A stretch of 64,000 nucleotides of DNA, taken from Lateolabrax maculatus (lineage: Eukaryota > Chordata > Actinopteri > Acropomatiformes > Lateolabracidae). Within the stretch, counting starts at the first letter, position 1; each line of letters begins with the position of its first letter. This document shows positions 12,007 through 25,600 of this stretch, one piece after another. Where the stretch lies: the NCBI GenBank assembly GCA_031216445.1, contig CM062214.1:16832001-16896000 (forward strand), given 5' to 3'. The notes beneath the pieces are model-generated. The model worked only from the letters and a program-made list of their open reading frames with translations. It made no database searches and was not told the origin of the DNA. A program made the translations under genes and the position numbers.

Positions 12007-15000
12007 TTGCTCTGCTGTGCATGTGAACTTTTGTCTGCGTGCTTAATTTGCAGTATCACAGTGTATGTGAGCCCCTCACTGTGAGCAAAGGAAGGATGCA
12101 ATTTACATTTTTGTGCACATGTACAGGAGCAGCAACAAATAAAAACCCGTGCCTAAAAATAAAATGACTTGAGAATTAATTAAAGTCAGAGAGTGTGCAG
12201 CAACAAACAGATGTGTCCTATTTAGGGCTAATATCAACTTTAGCTAACTAGTGTAGGGAACTTGTGATTGATGGCGTCTGTCACTGTTACAGCTCCAACA
12301 TGCCGTAATCCTATCCAGCGGTTGCACAGAACCCAGATACACAATGCCTGATCTTTTATTCCTTTATTCAAATCCCATCGATTGAATAGAGTGATCAGAG
12401 GCGTTGCCCTCTCTGGAAGAGCTTAATCTCTCCCTGACACATGGAAGACTTGCTGGACTTTGATGATGCAGCCGCATATCCTTTTGGGCTTTCAAACAAC
12501 TCTGCGTGCGCTGCTACCTCCGTCAGCTGTCTGGAGAACAATCATTCAGTACAAAGCACTGTCAAGGCTTCAGCAAGCAGAAGCTTCACCCCGCCAGCCT
12601 CTAATTCACCCCCCTGCTCCTCACCCGGCTGCAATGCACTGTGGGATTGGATAACCAAATCCCAGATGCAATTAGTGGTGCTTTCAGAGGCCATGGTTTA
12701 AGCAATATGCTGGAATACTCCATTGTGCCCCTGTGCACTGGTTACTGGCAAATTGGAGTTTCATCAGATCTACTGTGCTAAAGACATTTACAAAAAGCTA
12801 AAATCGTGGCGGACAATTCACTTTGTTACACTCATGGCGCTAAACAAGAGCAGTCCTGAGGATTTTTAATTGATGGGTCTATTGTTTCTTTGTACTCACT
12901 AAGGATAACATAATTACCCCGTTCATTATCCCTCTGTGGTTATGTTAAAGAGTTTATCATAGTCTATGCCAATGTTTCTTCTCTTGTTCACTTGATGTTT
13001 TATGGTATGGGGACTATTGCATCTGTGTATATTTTATGGTATCTTAAGGCATTCGTCTTGAAAGAGTTAGTCATGGCACAATGACATTCGGTCGATACCA
13101 AACGAACAGACGATGATATATTTATCCCTCAAATAATCCTCAGGTCTGACTACTTCTCCATTAAAATGATAGATTTGACTTGAATAACACCCACACAGCA
13201 ACGGATGTCAGAGCAGAAAAATGAGCCCGTGTTGTCACAGCAGGGATAGAATGTCATCTGTGTATCAAATGTGATCATCTTCATGGGCTTGTGGTGTGTG
13301 TGGAGCAGTATGTGCCGTCAAGTAATGTCTTGTGACAGCCACACAGAACCCATCCCTCATGGTGTGCCCAGATCTACCTGGGAAATGACCATCCGGGGAC
13401 GAGCCTGTCATCTACTATACAGTATGTCAATGTAAGGCAGCTTCATATGGTCAGATAGGCTGTGTGTGTAAACAAAGAACCAACATTCCCAGGCTTGCAT
13501 GCTTATGCACATAAAGTGTGCGCTAATAAACACATGCACAAACAAAGGAACACTTATACAAACACAAACATATGGACAAAACACACAAAAAGGTCTAGGC
13601 AATCTCAACAGAGTGTTGCACAGGTAAGACTTCATGTCATAAATGTCCATATTTAATAATGAACCATAATTATATAAATATCCATTTCTTCTATAACAAA
13701 ACTAAATGCAAGCAAGATGCTATCATGTTTATTGAAGTGGTACAGTACTGTATGAATGTGCATAACACCCTGGAAATGCCCCTTTTCACAGCTTTCAGTG
13801 GTACTGTATCTGTTATAAATAGATTTTAATAAATAATAAGACTAATGCCTTACCAAATCAAAATGTCACTGTTAACTACTGTTTCTAAGAGACATAACTG
13901 ATTTGTTCATGAATTTTGAAACTCCCATGCAGTTAGCATTAACAGTGGTTCATTTTCACAGTTTTTAACATGATCATTAATAAATAACTACATTTTACAA
14001 TGACTGTGTTCATTTGCATTTGTACAAGCAAAGTTTTTAAACTGCTAAATTATCATAACCTCATTGGTCATTTGTCACTTTTGCCATTATCCAATTTGTA
14101 AATGAAGTTTCAGTTCTCACTTGTCCTTATTTCGTTATTAGTTGGCAGAACTGAGTTTTAATAGTATCCCAGTAGCTTGCTGGTACTTCTGACTTTTAGA
14201 ATTCCAGAGTCTATTACGTTTATTAATCAGAACCTAACTTATATGAAAATAGAAATAAAAATTGACAATCTCTTGGTCTAATACTTACATGTAAGAGCAG
14301 TTTATAAGGGCCCATGGCATACATTTGTCATGATTGTATCTGAACGATAAATATTCACCAGTCGAGGAACCATCTGACACATAATATGGAATAGAAATAA
14401 AGGCATAGATTATTGGCATGTGAATCAGTCTCAAACAGCAGGTGAATGTTAACTAATATACAACTGAAAACTGTAAATTCTGTTTTCTGTAATGCCAAAG
14501 GAGTTGTTAGCTTGAAGTCATAATTGTAGGTTATTTGTCCAGCTTTTGTCATTTTTTTTCTGCCAAGGTTTATTTTCTGATAACACATCTCTGAAGCTTC
14601 TTCATTTGTTCCATAACAAAGGAATGTTTTTCAGCTATTAAAAAAGCAACAAAGGCTACTTTGCTATTCCCTTGCCGACAAATGACATAAAATTGCAAGT
14701 GCAAAAATTCATATTTATCTTGCTGTTTGCATTTTGCAATGCTGATCATATTTAAACAGGGCTTTGAACAATCTGCACTTTTTTTCTGTCAAATAACTTT
14801 TGAGCATTGTGTTGGATCATGCGAAACTAAAACCCCATCCTATGATTGTGTGCTGTCTACTTGGGTTGAGGGGCTTTACAAAATAAACTAGCTCCTTTTG
14901 GCTGCATTAGGAAACAGAAACTGTGCTGACTTGCACACTTTTGAAGAGAATTCTACATTTGTATGGCTGAATCGATACAATTAAAATTGCCTTTTGCGTT

Positions 15001-17969
15001 AAGCACTTCGCCTTCCAACTCAAAGTGGGGACCTCAGCAAAGTTGTTGTTTTCTCAGTCTACACCATTTACCTCAATTCTATCATCACTGACAACCTGCT
15101 TGCAAACTTCAAGGCCAAGTGTGCATAAAACAAATCATTTCTGGGTGTCAGCAGATAATGTGGGGTAGTGATGCAAATCTGTTTACCACTTTTCTTCCAA
15201 TACATTAAAGGTGCTTTTGTGTTGCTTGCTTTGACGGCATGTCATAGAGCAAAGAATATGTGTGTGTGATGTGTGCGTGTTTGTGTGCGAGAGACAGAAA
15301 GGCATAGAGAGTGATTAAGTGGGAGCTTGTTTATATGCGTGTGCTTAAAGTGTGAGCAGGTGGATTTTGAGGAAGCATCTGCTTCCTTTAAGTGGTTTTG
15401 AAGTTTATCTGCATCACATTTCAGACAGAAGTGAATATGGGAACTAATTGTGATTAGTCTTAATACTGTGTGTATAGTACTACAGAATAACAAGAATGTC
15501 ATTACCCCTTTGATTCTATATCTTCACCCATTACAAATTCAACCCTCAAATCAATTGAGGGTCGGTCACTGTTACAGCCTTAACTTGCTCTCTACTTAAG
15601 TACAGTTTGTTCAGAGTTTCCAGGGTGGGTGTTTGTAGCTTGGATCTTTTTAATTTTGTCTCTGATGTAAGTTCAGACAACAACACAGGAAAGTTGTAAC
15701 AAAGCTTGCCTTGTGGTGCAGCATCTCTTGCTGACATTGTTTATCTTTCGGAGCCTTAGTTCACCCTCATGTTCAGCAGCCCGCTCTTTAATTATGATTA
15801 GGCTGTTCACACTTTTCACCCTCCTCATCGCTCAATTACAGCACAATATTGATTTGTTCCTGGAGAAACCATCAAGGATGCACAGCCAGGAAATCACTGA
15901 TATGCTCTCTAATATGATAAATGTCTTTTAATCCGACGTTACATTAAAAGGCCATCTTACACTGCTATTAGTCACTAAATTAATGATCAGAATTAACTAG
16001 TTTGACAGTTGGAACGAGACTGGCCCTTGATCCCCTGTTGTTGGTCATTTTGCTCTAAAACTTTGTTCTCATATCTAATGAACCCATTTCTTTAAATGGA
16101 ACTTATGGTTAAACAACAATTTATCATCACCCATAACAGAGGTTTGTTTAGGATCTTTTGTTCCTTTTAAGTTTAAACATCCAACATCCTCCCTGAGGAT
16201 ATAATTGTAGTATAAATAGGATCCTAGAGTGGACTACATTTAATAGCAGTCAGTTGGTTATAGATAGTATCTGCAGTGGCACCTTAACTTGAGTGTATCA
16301 TATAGACAGAGTACACTGGCTTGCAGGCTAGCCCGGCCACAGAAAGAGAGCATGTGGCAGTGTCAGCAGCCTAGTGCGGCATGGCCAGGTTTCCTGGGGC
16401 GAGGGCTGTGCTGTGCTCCATACGGAGGGCCTGTGCCGGGAGCCCGGGGGCCATGCAGTCCCAGGTCAGCAGATGGGCCTGTGATTATTATTTCCAGGCC
16501 TGTCTTACCTGACCACTTCCTCACTCCATGAACAGCTGTTTCACTCGCTTCACTGAGACGCTACATGAACAGCCATTTTTCTTCTGTTCTTTACTTTGTA
16601 CATAGTATAAATCTTTACTGTGACCCTGCTCTGGGCTCCATCCACCTGTGTCTTACCTCGGGCAAATGCTCCCCTGGAGGATTGTTTTTCTTTTTTTCTT
16701 CGTCTTTACCAACCCAGGAAAAAAGACTATTAGGATTGTTTTCCAGACAATGGAACACAAGAGTAAACTTGTCTTAATTTTATCACCAAAGCCTTCTGTG
16801 TGTTTGAGTTTTTTGGCACAATATTGCGATAAGACATGAGGTATTTTAGTGACGTCCCATCATCCACAACTGCACCCATGACTTTTTCTCCTATTTGGTT
16901 TTGATACTCGACATTTATGGTGACAATCATGAGGATTGTTGAGATTTGATATAGAAAATGTTATTTTGTTTGCTTTTGACAATGTGAAATAGATGTGTCA
17001 TTTTAATCTTTTAGAATAAGGTTGATATATTGTAAGTTGTAAGAACATGCCATTTCTCTTAGACTTTGTCAGGTTTAGCAATCACATATTGCAGACTATG
17101 GTGCTTTTGGATGAATACCCTCTTTAGTCAACCAATTCATCACACTGCAGGGAATATTGTTCTACAGCACCTGGTGTTCAGACTATTTCTGTGTTCTAAA
17201 CACTGTTGGTACAAACCATTTGTTCTCCATCCAACAATGCCTGCAAAGCCTCATTACTGCTCCATTATTCTTGGAGGATTTTGCGCCCATCTTAAATATT
17301 ATTGTTATATAACAAATTATTAGTTATTTTCATTCTGTTTGGAAGTCTAAAAAGGTTAATTCACTTTCACCATTATTTAACATTATTTCTGGCTGGATGC
17401 TGGATGGAAAAGTAAAAATCTCTTAACAAAGACTTAGGGACAGCAATTCAGTTCAGTACAGTTTTAAAGGATCCTAGCTTGAAATGGCCTTTTATTAAAT
17501 ATTTTCAGAACTTTTTGAGTGGAGTATAATATTGGACATCTCAGGCTTTGGTTCAATATACCAACAGACACAAACAGCCTTTGGTCTAAGAGAACAACAT
17601 CAAAAGTAATATCTCCATTGCTCTGCAATCCAAGAGAGAATTATTTTTCCAGAGAACAAATGGTTTTAGTAAGTAGTTTAACAGCAACAAAAACAAACTG
17701 GAGGGAAACATTTAACCAGGAACACAAAGAGAACTGCTGAAGGAGTTTTAAGCCCCTCAAATCATTCAACATAGATTCAAGCTCTGAATGAAAGAGCAGA
17801 ATCTGGCTTATTTATTGATGAAAATGAAATGGCTGAGAAAGGGAATTTCTTTGAAATGCGCAACATAAAATAATAGATTTTCTCAACTGTATAAACTCTA
17901 AATCCAAAGAGACTGGGGGAGGCAGCAGTGCACATTTTGAATATACTAACTTTGCCTGCACTCACTTGG

Positions 17970-18090
17970 AAAAAAAAAAAAAAAAAATGCTTCTTCGAAA
18001 GATAGGGAATACACCTGTAAGGTCAGGTGGCTGGCTTTCAGCATAAGGCTCTAGCCACTGAGCTGTTGATCAGACACCTCTTTTCACACA
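17970..18090 (-). mobile_element. Possible tRNA-derived SINE remnant
   Basis: On the minus strand the words AGCTCAGTGGCTAGAGCC (near 18,045-18,065) resemble a tRNA A box, and an 18-base A-run (17,970-17,987; T-run on minus) closes the other end. A recognisable B box is not preserved. It could be a degraded tRNA pseudogene or a chance match. Confidence 0.35.
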
Positions 18091-18832
18091 GCTGGTACAT
18101 TTAGATTCCCAGCCCCTCCCTCAAATCCCACAGTGTGCTCTCAAGGAAATGTGTGGAAATGAATTATGGAAATTTCTGATGGGAAACTTGGTGCATTAGT
18201 GTTTCATTTAGCTTGCTCGTATCCTGAAGCGCTGCTCCAACCTACGAGGGACAGGGCTGGAAATATAACTCTCAGCGGCAGGGAAGCCCACAGGGGTGCG
18301 TCTCCCAGTCAGGGCACGGGCCAGTCGATTTATCTGCCAGTGGCCTGGGCCTGTCTGATACAAGCTCTCTCACAGGTGGATTTATCACCGTTGCCTGGAG
18401 CTGCAGGCCTACAAACTCAATACAGGCCTCCATTTTTTATACTGGCTAAGCACAGCAACCTCTGCTAACTCTCCTCAACCTCTGAAACTCGAGGTGCACT
18501 CCTCTAGACATGTTTTATTTGTGTCAGTGTTCCATTTTGAAGGTAGTTCAGAAACTTTAAAGGGAAGAAATATTTGTTTGTTGGGCTTATACAGTATATC
18601 TGTTTATTTGTGTGCATATGGTTAAAGTGTTTGAGCGTATTTATTTGGCAGATTTTTGCCCTTTATGAAATATCAGATTCTAGCCAATCAGTGTCACCCC
18701 CTGGTGATACTACATAATAGAGATTTGTCATAGATGCATGAAACCATTTTTACATTACAAAAAGCCAGTGCTTTGAATGATATTTTCTTTGTACCCCTTT
18801 CTGGGCATTTAATGCTTTCATTTCATAGCAGT

Positions 18833-18915
18833 TGAGATATGACAGTAAATGGAAGGAAAAAAAGATGGGGATGGCATGGTTGGCACCTTAACCCCTAGGC
18901 CACCAGGTTACCCCT
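18833..18915 (-). mobile_element. tRNA-SINE with internal deletion
   Basis: On the minus strand GGTGGCCTAGGGGTTAAGG (18,887-18,905) is an A-box-like tRNA head of a common fish SINE. It is followed almost at once by CCATCCCCATC and then CATTTACTGTCATATCTC, which belongs to the body of the same family. The region that should hold the B box is missing, so the copy seems internally deleted. Confidence 0.6.
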
Positions 18916-21900
18916 CTTTTTAACATTTTTAAATTAAGCTTTTTATGAAACTAGTTTTAAGTTAAAGTTTAGAGTACTCCTTCTTCTGTTGCTAGTGTGA
19001 ATTTAAAAAACACCTTACCATTGTATTTGATTGATATATTCCCTAATTACAATGAACATATCGTGACGTTTATTCCTGCTAGTCAAACTAACAAGGCAGT
19101 GTTAATACATACATGTAACTGAATAACCTGAGCATGCACAGTGACATCTTTCCCAAATAGATCTCTCCTCAAGAGATCAAAAACGTAATTGCAGATTTGT
19201 TTCAGGATAAACTACACTGGCCCGTATATTATTGGTATTGTTAGTCTAACACTCAACCTTTTGTTCTGTTTCTGTCCACAATACCTAAAAATGTCTCAGT
19301 GTCTTTTTCTTGCTCAGATAGTCCATGTGCAGCAGCTACCATTTAGCAATGTGCAGGTAGTGTTCGCCCGGCTTGTCTGAGCTTGTTTTTTTAACACAAT
19401 AATTGAATATGCAAAAAAAAAGTTATGAAAGCCTCTTTCACCAAAACTGCTCAGTATCTGCAGGCTGTCATGAGACAGGTATTACATTTACTGGTTTCCA
19501 GTACCTAAAGGAATGGCAAACCAGCAGCGCCAAGACAGGCAGTATCACCAGCACGATTATTTATTTTGCCTAAACTAATGTTTAATGGGTAACCATTTAC
19601 ATATAGTAATTACTTATGTAGTAACCTAAGTATTTGTGAGTAAGCACTGGGGATCCTCTTTATGTGGTAAGACACAATGTCCTTAGTGTCTGAGGAAAGC
19701 CTGCAAGTTTGAAGTGAAGATGGCTCACTACTTTTTCAACAAGCATTACCATATACCACTGAGGGGCCCCGTTGTGCCCCTTATGTAAGTGTAATAGAGG
19801 AGAGGAGAGAATGAATTTGCCACAGGTGTGAGGTTTCCCAGAGAGGTTTGGAAATTTAAGACTACATAGACGGTGTGTGTGCAAGAAAGGCCAGTGTGCA
19901 CAGACCAGTTTGAGGCATCGCTAATGCAGGTTTTTCAACAGGGGTGATACAAGACAAGAAATTGACAGAAATGCAGTTTTCGATTAAAATGTTTTCCCAA
20001 GAAAAATGTTTTTCTGTCCCTTTCAATTGTCTATGCTTTCAATTCTTTTCATTTGTTATTTCATCACCATGTGTGGTGTTGTGCTGTGCCTGAACAAGTA
20101 CATTATTTTGAATAGTAATCTGAAAACATACTGGTACAGAAATTCATATTGTTGAATATATTTATAGTTTCTAAGACATTTGATAGATTGCTAATGTCAC
20201 AGCCCATCATTGTATCTCAAGATAAATAATCACTCCAATACTCGTGCCATCATTTACACTGGATGCAGTAAACAACACTTCTAGCATTGTAACGTTTACC
20301 ATTTAAATCTTTGGTCAACTGATGTCATTAAAGTATTTTGGCTCAACTCATTAGCTGATCAGGTGGCTGACTAAATCAGCAGATACAATTTGCATTTACT
20401 ATGGGGAAGATGTGTTGAAAAGTTCCCTAAAAAAGGGCAATGAACATTTAAAAATGTTTTACTGTGGTAAATGGGCATCTTCCCTCCCAGATTCACCTCT
20501 TCTGAGCATTTCAATTCTTTCCTGAAGCACTGTGCATTACAATTATTTTATGGACTCCTCGTTGTTATATTATTACCCAGTGAGGGCAGGACCTCTCTGT
20601 CTGCAGTAAAACTTCAAAGGTCAAAATCGATTGCTGTAGTGTTAAATAGACTGTATAACTAGTATAAATGGTTTATGGCCATGCCAGTTATTCATTTTCT
20701 CATATCAAGGGGCGTCTATAAAAAGGAACCTGTAACCTTGACCTTACTCCTGCTAATGCTGCATAGGTGAAAAATGAATATATTATCTTTTTTCAGTGAG
20801 TTTCAGTTTCCTGAAACTTTAGAATTTGTTTTCACTGGAGCCTTTACGGCAACACTTAATTTTCAACTGTTCATATAAATGCACAGTCAGCTTGATTCTG
20901 ATAACAAATATCTGTTTTCAGAAACACATTGTAGCAGCCAACTGGTCCCCATGTAGGAGGCAAACCCTTCGGCCAGCGGCAAGCTGGTCCCAGCCTGCTG
21001 GCAGCAGCAACAGCGTGCCCACTTCATGCTTGAGCCACACCTCCACTCACAGTCCGTCACGCCAGCCTGCAGTGCATACCTGGCAAACGCCGCAGCGGCT
21101 TGCCAAGGAAGATTTATACCTGGTGTTTGACCTACTTGAGTTTGCATCTATATTAGTGAAGGAAAGGGCTTGGTTGTGGGGGAGAGAAAGGTCACAGAGA
21201 TCCCAGGTCTTCCTCTGATGCATCAGGATGATGGAACTGGCTAATTTAATGAGCAACAGTTGTCCCTTTGGCCGCTACAGATGGTGCACTGCAGCTCAGC
21301 TCAAAGCCGTCTGGAAACATAGTCTTCACAGCACACACATCATCCCCTAACATAGGCAGGCTTTATTACTATAGGTGCAAGTTTTGTTTTACTCCAAATT
21401 GGTTTCAAACTGAAACAAAAAAAAAATAATTTTACCATTACATTATTTGAAATCAGTATTTACTTACATAACATCTGCCTCTGATTTGATTACTGATGTT
21501 ATCTATATTACCCTAAAAAATTAGTCATCCAAACTGTATGAAGCTTTAAAGAAAGAAAAATGCCTGTGTTTATTCCATATCTATCTGCATCCATATCTAT
21601 CACTTAAGTGAAACTCTGTTCTCTGTGTGATCCTTATAACAAATGAACTCTATTACATCAAAAAGAAATAATCTATATGACTTGTATATCATTCTATATA
21701 CATTTTCCTTTGATTCAGGATGACACATTTGGTGAATTTTTGATCTTGACTGGAATGTAGAAAGAAATTCTGTGGATTTCATAATTGCTTGTACACATAA
21801 CAGCGTATAGTTTGAGTTTATAAAGATGCTCACCAAAAGGAGGAAAGAGGAAAAAGAAGAAATTCCATCAACTGATGAAAGTTCTATATTGAATTCAGCA

Positions 21901-22648
21901 ACTACAATGCTTTATGGTCTCAAGTCCCAAACATGGTCCCAAACATTCTGGTCTTATCTTTGGTGGCAGTCTTTTTTATTGCAATTACACCTTTAGAAAT
22001 TTATTGCAGTTCATTATTTAAGGGAATAATTACTTTCCCGTATGCTTCTCTTGGATTTATGTGTATTTTCATACAGAGATTTTAAATGGATGTACACGAG
22101 TCATACCGGGATATACAGTATGGTGTCTAAGATAAAAGCTGCATGCTGTGCAGCTGCTGACCCTGACACCTTTTTTTTATGTTGCAGTTCAAGCTCTTGT
22201 AAAGTGCTTTAAAATGACATTTTGTCTCAGCTCCATGAACAGGTTTTGGGGCTCTGCTATATTAGTGTTAAACAAAGGCCTAAGAGGGTTAAAGAGGCGC
22301 ACAAGTGTTTAACACCCATGGTTTGAAAGTAATTGTTGCTGCTAATACAGTTTCTGGTTGTTAAAGATGTACATAAATTGGCATTATTTTCTGCCCTTTG
22401 TATATTGCTTAAAGCATTTTGCATTTTGAAACTCTGTCTGGAAACTTCACACAAATCAATGATGAACTGTTCAACTGGTTCAAAACGATATTTTATACAA
22501 TTGAGCAAACATTTTCTTTAAACTACTGTAAAATGCAGAATGTGTAATGATGAGTTCAAACCCTATTGTGGTCTAAACTCTTATTGCTACACAAAATTAG
22601 GCAGGTGTTCAAATCAGTTGTTAAACTCGGCTGAGCTTTAAATAAAAT

Positions 22649-22680
22649 TGAGAGAATGAGATTGGAATCACATTCTCTCA
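22649..22680. repeat. 32-bp near-perfect palindrome
   Basis: A 10-bp perfect outer stem (22,649-22,658 with 22,671-22,680), one mismatch, a 4-bp inner stem and a GG loop. No T-run follows, so it is not a Pol III terminator. Confidence 0.7.
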
Positions 22681-25600
22681 CTCTAAAACTATGTAGTCAT
22701 TTTTTACAAAATAGTCTTTTTGAGAGAAATAATAGATATTAAAATAATAAATATTATAATTAGAATTTGTGTCTGTATTTAAATACAAATTGTAAATAAA
22801 TTATTATTATGTCAAGATTTGTCAAGTCAAAAATTAACACAGTATAGTAAACAAGTTAAAAGAAATTATATTTGTTGAAGTGAATATATTTTTAACTTCA
22901 ACTGGTAAGTTATATCACCTTAGAATTAGATTTCTTAATTTTAAAGTGTTTCTCTTATGTATATTACATTAATTCTCACTGAAAAGTTCATGGCACAGAC
23001 TGATTTTCAAATAGTTTTAGCTACCACAACAACAACACTATTTTTTCAATGGTAACATTAAAACAGGTACAGGTAAGTCACCTGGCACTAAACCTAAAAT
23101 AATTTGATGTCTGTGGAATGAGACGCAAGAGAAATGTGTTGGTGCGCTGGGTAATTTGCATGATAGAATAACCTTCCCTGTGTTTGGTTGGAAAAAAAAG
23201 AGCTAATGTATTCAGTGTATTTGTGGTCATGCTCTTCAGTTTTTATCACCTAGAGACTAGCATTAAATCACCTCACTGGGGGAATGAGTCGCAGGAAAGG
23301 AAAAAAAATGAAGCAGCTTCTGGATCTAATGAATTCCTGGGAGAATAAACACGCCTTTGAATAAAGCCCTAATCACGAATTAAGTGGTTGTTGCCATCAT
23401 ACCTTTGTAGAACATACCCACAGACACGGACCTGTGAATGTGTGTGTTCAAATTATTTCCCCAGCTCCGGCAACAATGAAAAAAAAGATAAGAGGTAAGC
23501 TACCCAGTCCTCAGCCAGTCCGTGTTTAAAGATAGGGCAGGGCTCATTTCCAAACTAATCCCTTGTTTCAATCCTCGCTTCATTTGCTCTGTGCAGACCG
23601 CAGCTTCAAGGGTCAAACTGAAATAACAGGAAAGCAGTCCATGCCGTACGAAGGTCACCTTTGGCTTTCTCTGTTTGCAGTTTAGATCCTCCAAATACGC
23701 TTTGTGGTGTAGCGTTATGATAAATTACCTGATATACAGTATGAAAATGTATCAGTCACAAAGGGGTTCACTACAAAACGCCTGTTCATAACCAAGTTTT
23801 TTCTGTATCAATATTGGCCCACAGACTTGCCTCATTGAACAAGGTAGAGCAACCAGTAGAACAAAGACTGGGGTAAGTTTTTCTCAGTGAATAATCCCAC
23901 TGAGCCTTCTTTGAAGGAGTTCTTACACCAGGAAGGTGGATAGGGCAGATTTTAATCAATACAGGAAAACAAGGAGCTCAGGGGACGTGAGGAGCCTACC
24001 AGTCAGGATGAAGATTAAACACCTCTGTCTAAAACACACTCAGCTCATGTCAGAAAGCCCGGGTAACTTCAAATCCATCTATCAAAATGGTATCAAACTG
24101 TGTTTTTCTAACAAAGCAATGTTATATGACATGTATTCTCCCCTACAGCTGTAGGTGAGCAAGTGGATCATAAATCATAGCAGACAAAGCTCAGCTTGAC
24201 CTCTAAACGGTTGTATATCAGGCTATTCTGATTCAGTGTGGATGTCTTTTGGCCTCAATAGGTACACTTACTTCTTATTTGAGCTTTGAACAATGCAGAC
24301 TTAATCCCAGAGGGCTGATTCTGCATAACAAACAATCTCTGGTTTTGTCCAACGGCTCTTGCTGTACTTTTCAGACAGACCTGAAAAGTGAGAGTGTGTT
24401 GCACTATTTCTCAAGTCCTACATTGAACAGAATAGTTCTTTTTTTGTATTTAATTGAGCTCATGACTGATGTTCAATAAACTAAGCCTTCAATGCAATAT
24501 TTTTTGTCTGCATAAAAAGCTCTGAGTTGTGCTAAACATTCTAAATGAGCCACAGTTGATGTGTTCATCAGACTGTGAAAAACAAAATTCTTGGGGAATG
24601 TAAGGCTTTCTCAGATGCAGTGATGGAGGTTGCTGTTTTGAGGGACTTTGCTCAAACACAGTGTTTTTCTTTTGTGTTAATTAGACACTCCCAGTCATGT
24701 TGGCTGCAGGGCTGGTTTTGCTGTGAAATAATGTCTTTGATTAAAAGACCCAGCACTCATGAGAAGGTCCTGTGTGATAAGGCCATGCTCAGTCGGGGGA
24801 CCCCACAGCTCTCTAAAAGCAACCCCCCGCCCCCCCATTTTTCACCTCTTTCCCCAGACTAGAGGAGAACAAGAAAAGAACCGAGTTGCCTGAAGTGGCC
24901 ATGCTGCTCATTTTATAAGCAGCCTCGCTACTTTGACTCATTTAAGAAGATGAAAGACAGTTACTGTAATATTTGAAGCAGTGGCTACTGCAGCAACAAC
25001 ATAAGAGCGTTTCAGAGAGCAGTTTGAGTGTGTTTTATGAGATACTCTGTATAAGAGCATGCTGGCTGGAGCATGAAATGCAGCACAATAAGAGAAGCAA
25101 ACGCCGTCACAGACCCATCTTAGGCTGGGAAGACTTGGGCCTCTTCTCAGAACTGTAGGTCACAGTCAGAGGGCCCGGCTGAATAATTGATCAATGAATG
25201 TGCAATGAAAACAGAAACACAGCTTAGCACTATATTTCCCCTCTCCCCCTGTAATGTGCATTGAATCCCACAGATCCATCAGCTACATGCAAAGCTCCGC
25301 TGAGCTGAAAGGCCTCCAAGTTCACTTCAATTATTCAACATCCCTCCAAGATTATGAATTATTGAGCTAAAAGTATGTTCCATATACGGCCATGTACTGT
25401 AGCTTGCTGTAGACAGTGCCCATTCTGTAGATGTGTGGAAGATCTGTGTTTTTTTTAAACAGTGGGCCAACAGGAATTATTGCAGCCATGGACAATCATA
25501 ACTGTAGATGATAGCCTAAACCTGTAATGCCATCTTTAACTGGCTGAATTAAGGAATGATGTAATCAAAAAGACTATTTGCAGTGTCAACCATTAAAATT

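Larger units (their letters stand above)
5931..17968. other. Non-coding intergenic stretch
   Basis: No exon is supported. Patches of complex sequence at about 8,215-8,480, 9,960-10,260, 12,240-12,720, 15,710-15,960 and 16,300-16,540 might be regulatory. A GA-rich tract lies at 9,771-9,830 and a short GT run at 11,988-12,006. The remainder is AT-rich with nothing specific. Confidence 0.55.

Noticed and set aside
11663..12022. 119-codon frame (-)
   Set aside because: Starts in the antisense of a GT microsatellite (HTHTNTN) and shows no family features.
12441..12701. Frame starting MEDLLDFDD (+)
   Set aside because: Looks superficially protein-like, but there is no donor or acceptor of note and no family match; possibly non-coding conserved sequence.
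15542..15562. 8-bp hairpin ACCCTCAA...TTGAGGGT
   Set aside because: Short stem, expected several times in 64 kb.
20826..21218. 130-codon frame (+)
   Set aside because: Overlapping frames on the other strand are equally long; no domain.
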